DNA of 5,695 bases, taken from positions 1-5,695 of the forward strand of contig JAFEBC010000387.1 in NCBI GenBank assembly GCA_018266095.1, given 5' to 3'. How positions within the stretch are numbered: the stretch's first letter is position 1; each line of letters begins with the position of its first letter. Source of the stretch: Deltaproteobacteria bacterium. GTDB lineage: Bacteria; Myxococcota; Myxococcia; Myxococcales; 40CM-4-68-19. Made by a program: the position numbers and the translations under genes. This document shows positions 5,548-5,695 of this stretch, in pieces. The notes beneath the pieces were generated by a model. That model was not told the DNA's origin. It searched no databases and worked only from the letters and a program-made list of their open reading frames with translations.

Positions 5548-5695
5548 GCGACGTCCTCATCCTCTCCACGGAGAAGGCGGCGGCGCCGGCGGCCTCGCGG
5601 GAGGCGCTGGAGGCGGCGCGGCGGTTCAGCGAGGACCTCGGCGCGCGCGGGGTGCTGCTCGACGCGGAGCGGCTGCGGCCGTCGCGCGAGGGCAA
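5544..5695 (+). CDS. YCII-related (DGPF) domain protein, 5' part
   Basis: The ATG at 5544-5546 overlaps the TGA of the SRPBCC gene (ATGA), and GGGAGCCGAG lies at about 5526-5535 as a possible ribosome binding site. Fifty residues are visible before the window ends: the opening MSDVLILSTEK strand, a helix rich in Ala, Glu and Arg (about 18-34), and ARGVLLDAERLRPS at 34-47. This matches the YCII-related fold, whose members begin with a short strand, then a helix ending in a G-V-L-x-x-x-E-x-L-x-P-S segment. YCII proteins are small ferredoxin-like-fold proteins; most have no known function, and a few are dehalogenase- or muconolactone isomerase-like. The C-terminal part, with any DGPF-type motif, lies outside the window. 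The assignment rests on a short stretch but is helped by the coupling to an AHSA1-type gene. Confidence 0.72.
   Translation, partial: MSDVLILSTEKAAAPAASREALEAARRFSEDLGARGVLLDAERLRPSREG

Overview
This is a GC-rich window with strong G/C preference at third codon positions. A secreted-type nuclease with an Ig-like domain, a YhhN-family membrane protein, an exported flavin amine oxidase and an AHSA1-type/YCII-type gene pair together suggest a myxobacterium-like bacterium (Myxococcota). That assignment is inference from composition and gene content; there is no phylogenetic marker here.

Layout: (1) 1-1183, plus strand: the 3' part of a gene for an Ig-like-domain protein ending in a DRGH-type DNA/RNA non-specific endonuclease. 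(2) 1184-1413: a gap between convergent genes, with a 9-bp inverted repeat and a stretch that looks like a decayed or mis-sequenced reading frame spread over three frames. (3) 1414-2010, minus: a YhhN/TMEM86-like integral membrane protein. (4) 2085-3746, minus: an FAD amine oxidase of the monoamine oxidase type with a twin-arginine signal. (5) 3895-4872, minus: a class I SAM-dependent methyltransferase. (6) 4873-5103: a divergent intergenic region. (7) 5104-5547, plus: an AHSA1/SRPBCC-domain protein. (8) 5544-5695, plus: the start of a YCII-related (DGPF) protein, overlapping its predecessor by 4 bases.

The three minus-strand genes all point the same way, with gaps of 148 and 74 bases, so they could share transcription, although a modest hairpin lies between the methyltransferase and the oxidase. 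No pathway linking them can be read from the sequence; a methyltransferase next to an exported amine oxidase is only suggestive. The plus-strand pair at the right edge is the clearest operon: its genes overlap as ATGA, and families of this kind are often encoded beside ECF sigma factors. I see no RNA gene, CRISPR array, insertion sequence or phage gene, and no clearly new system. The observations most worth following are the SRPBCC-YCII operon with its structured leader, the frameshifted remnant after the nuclease, and the residue pattern of the amine oxidase.
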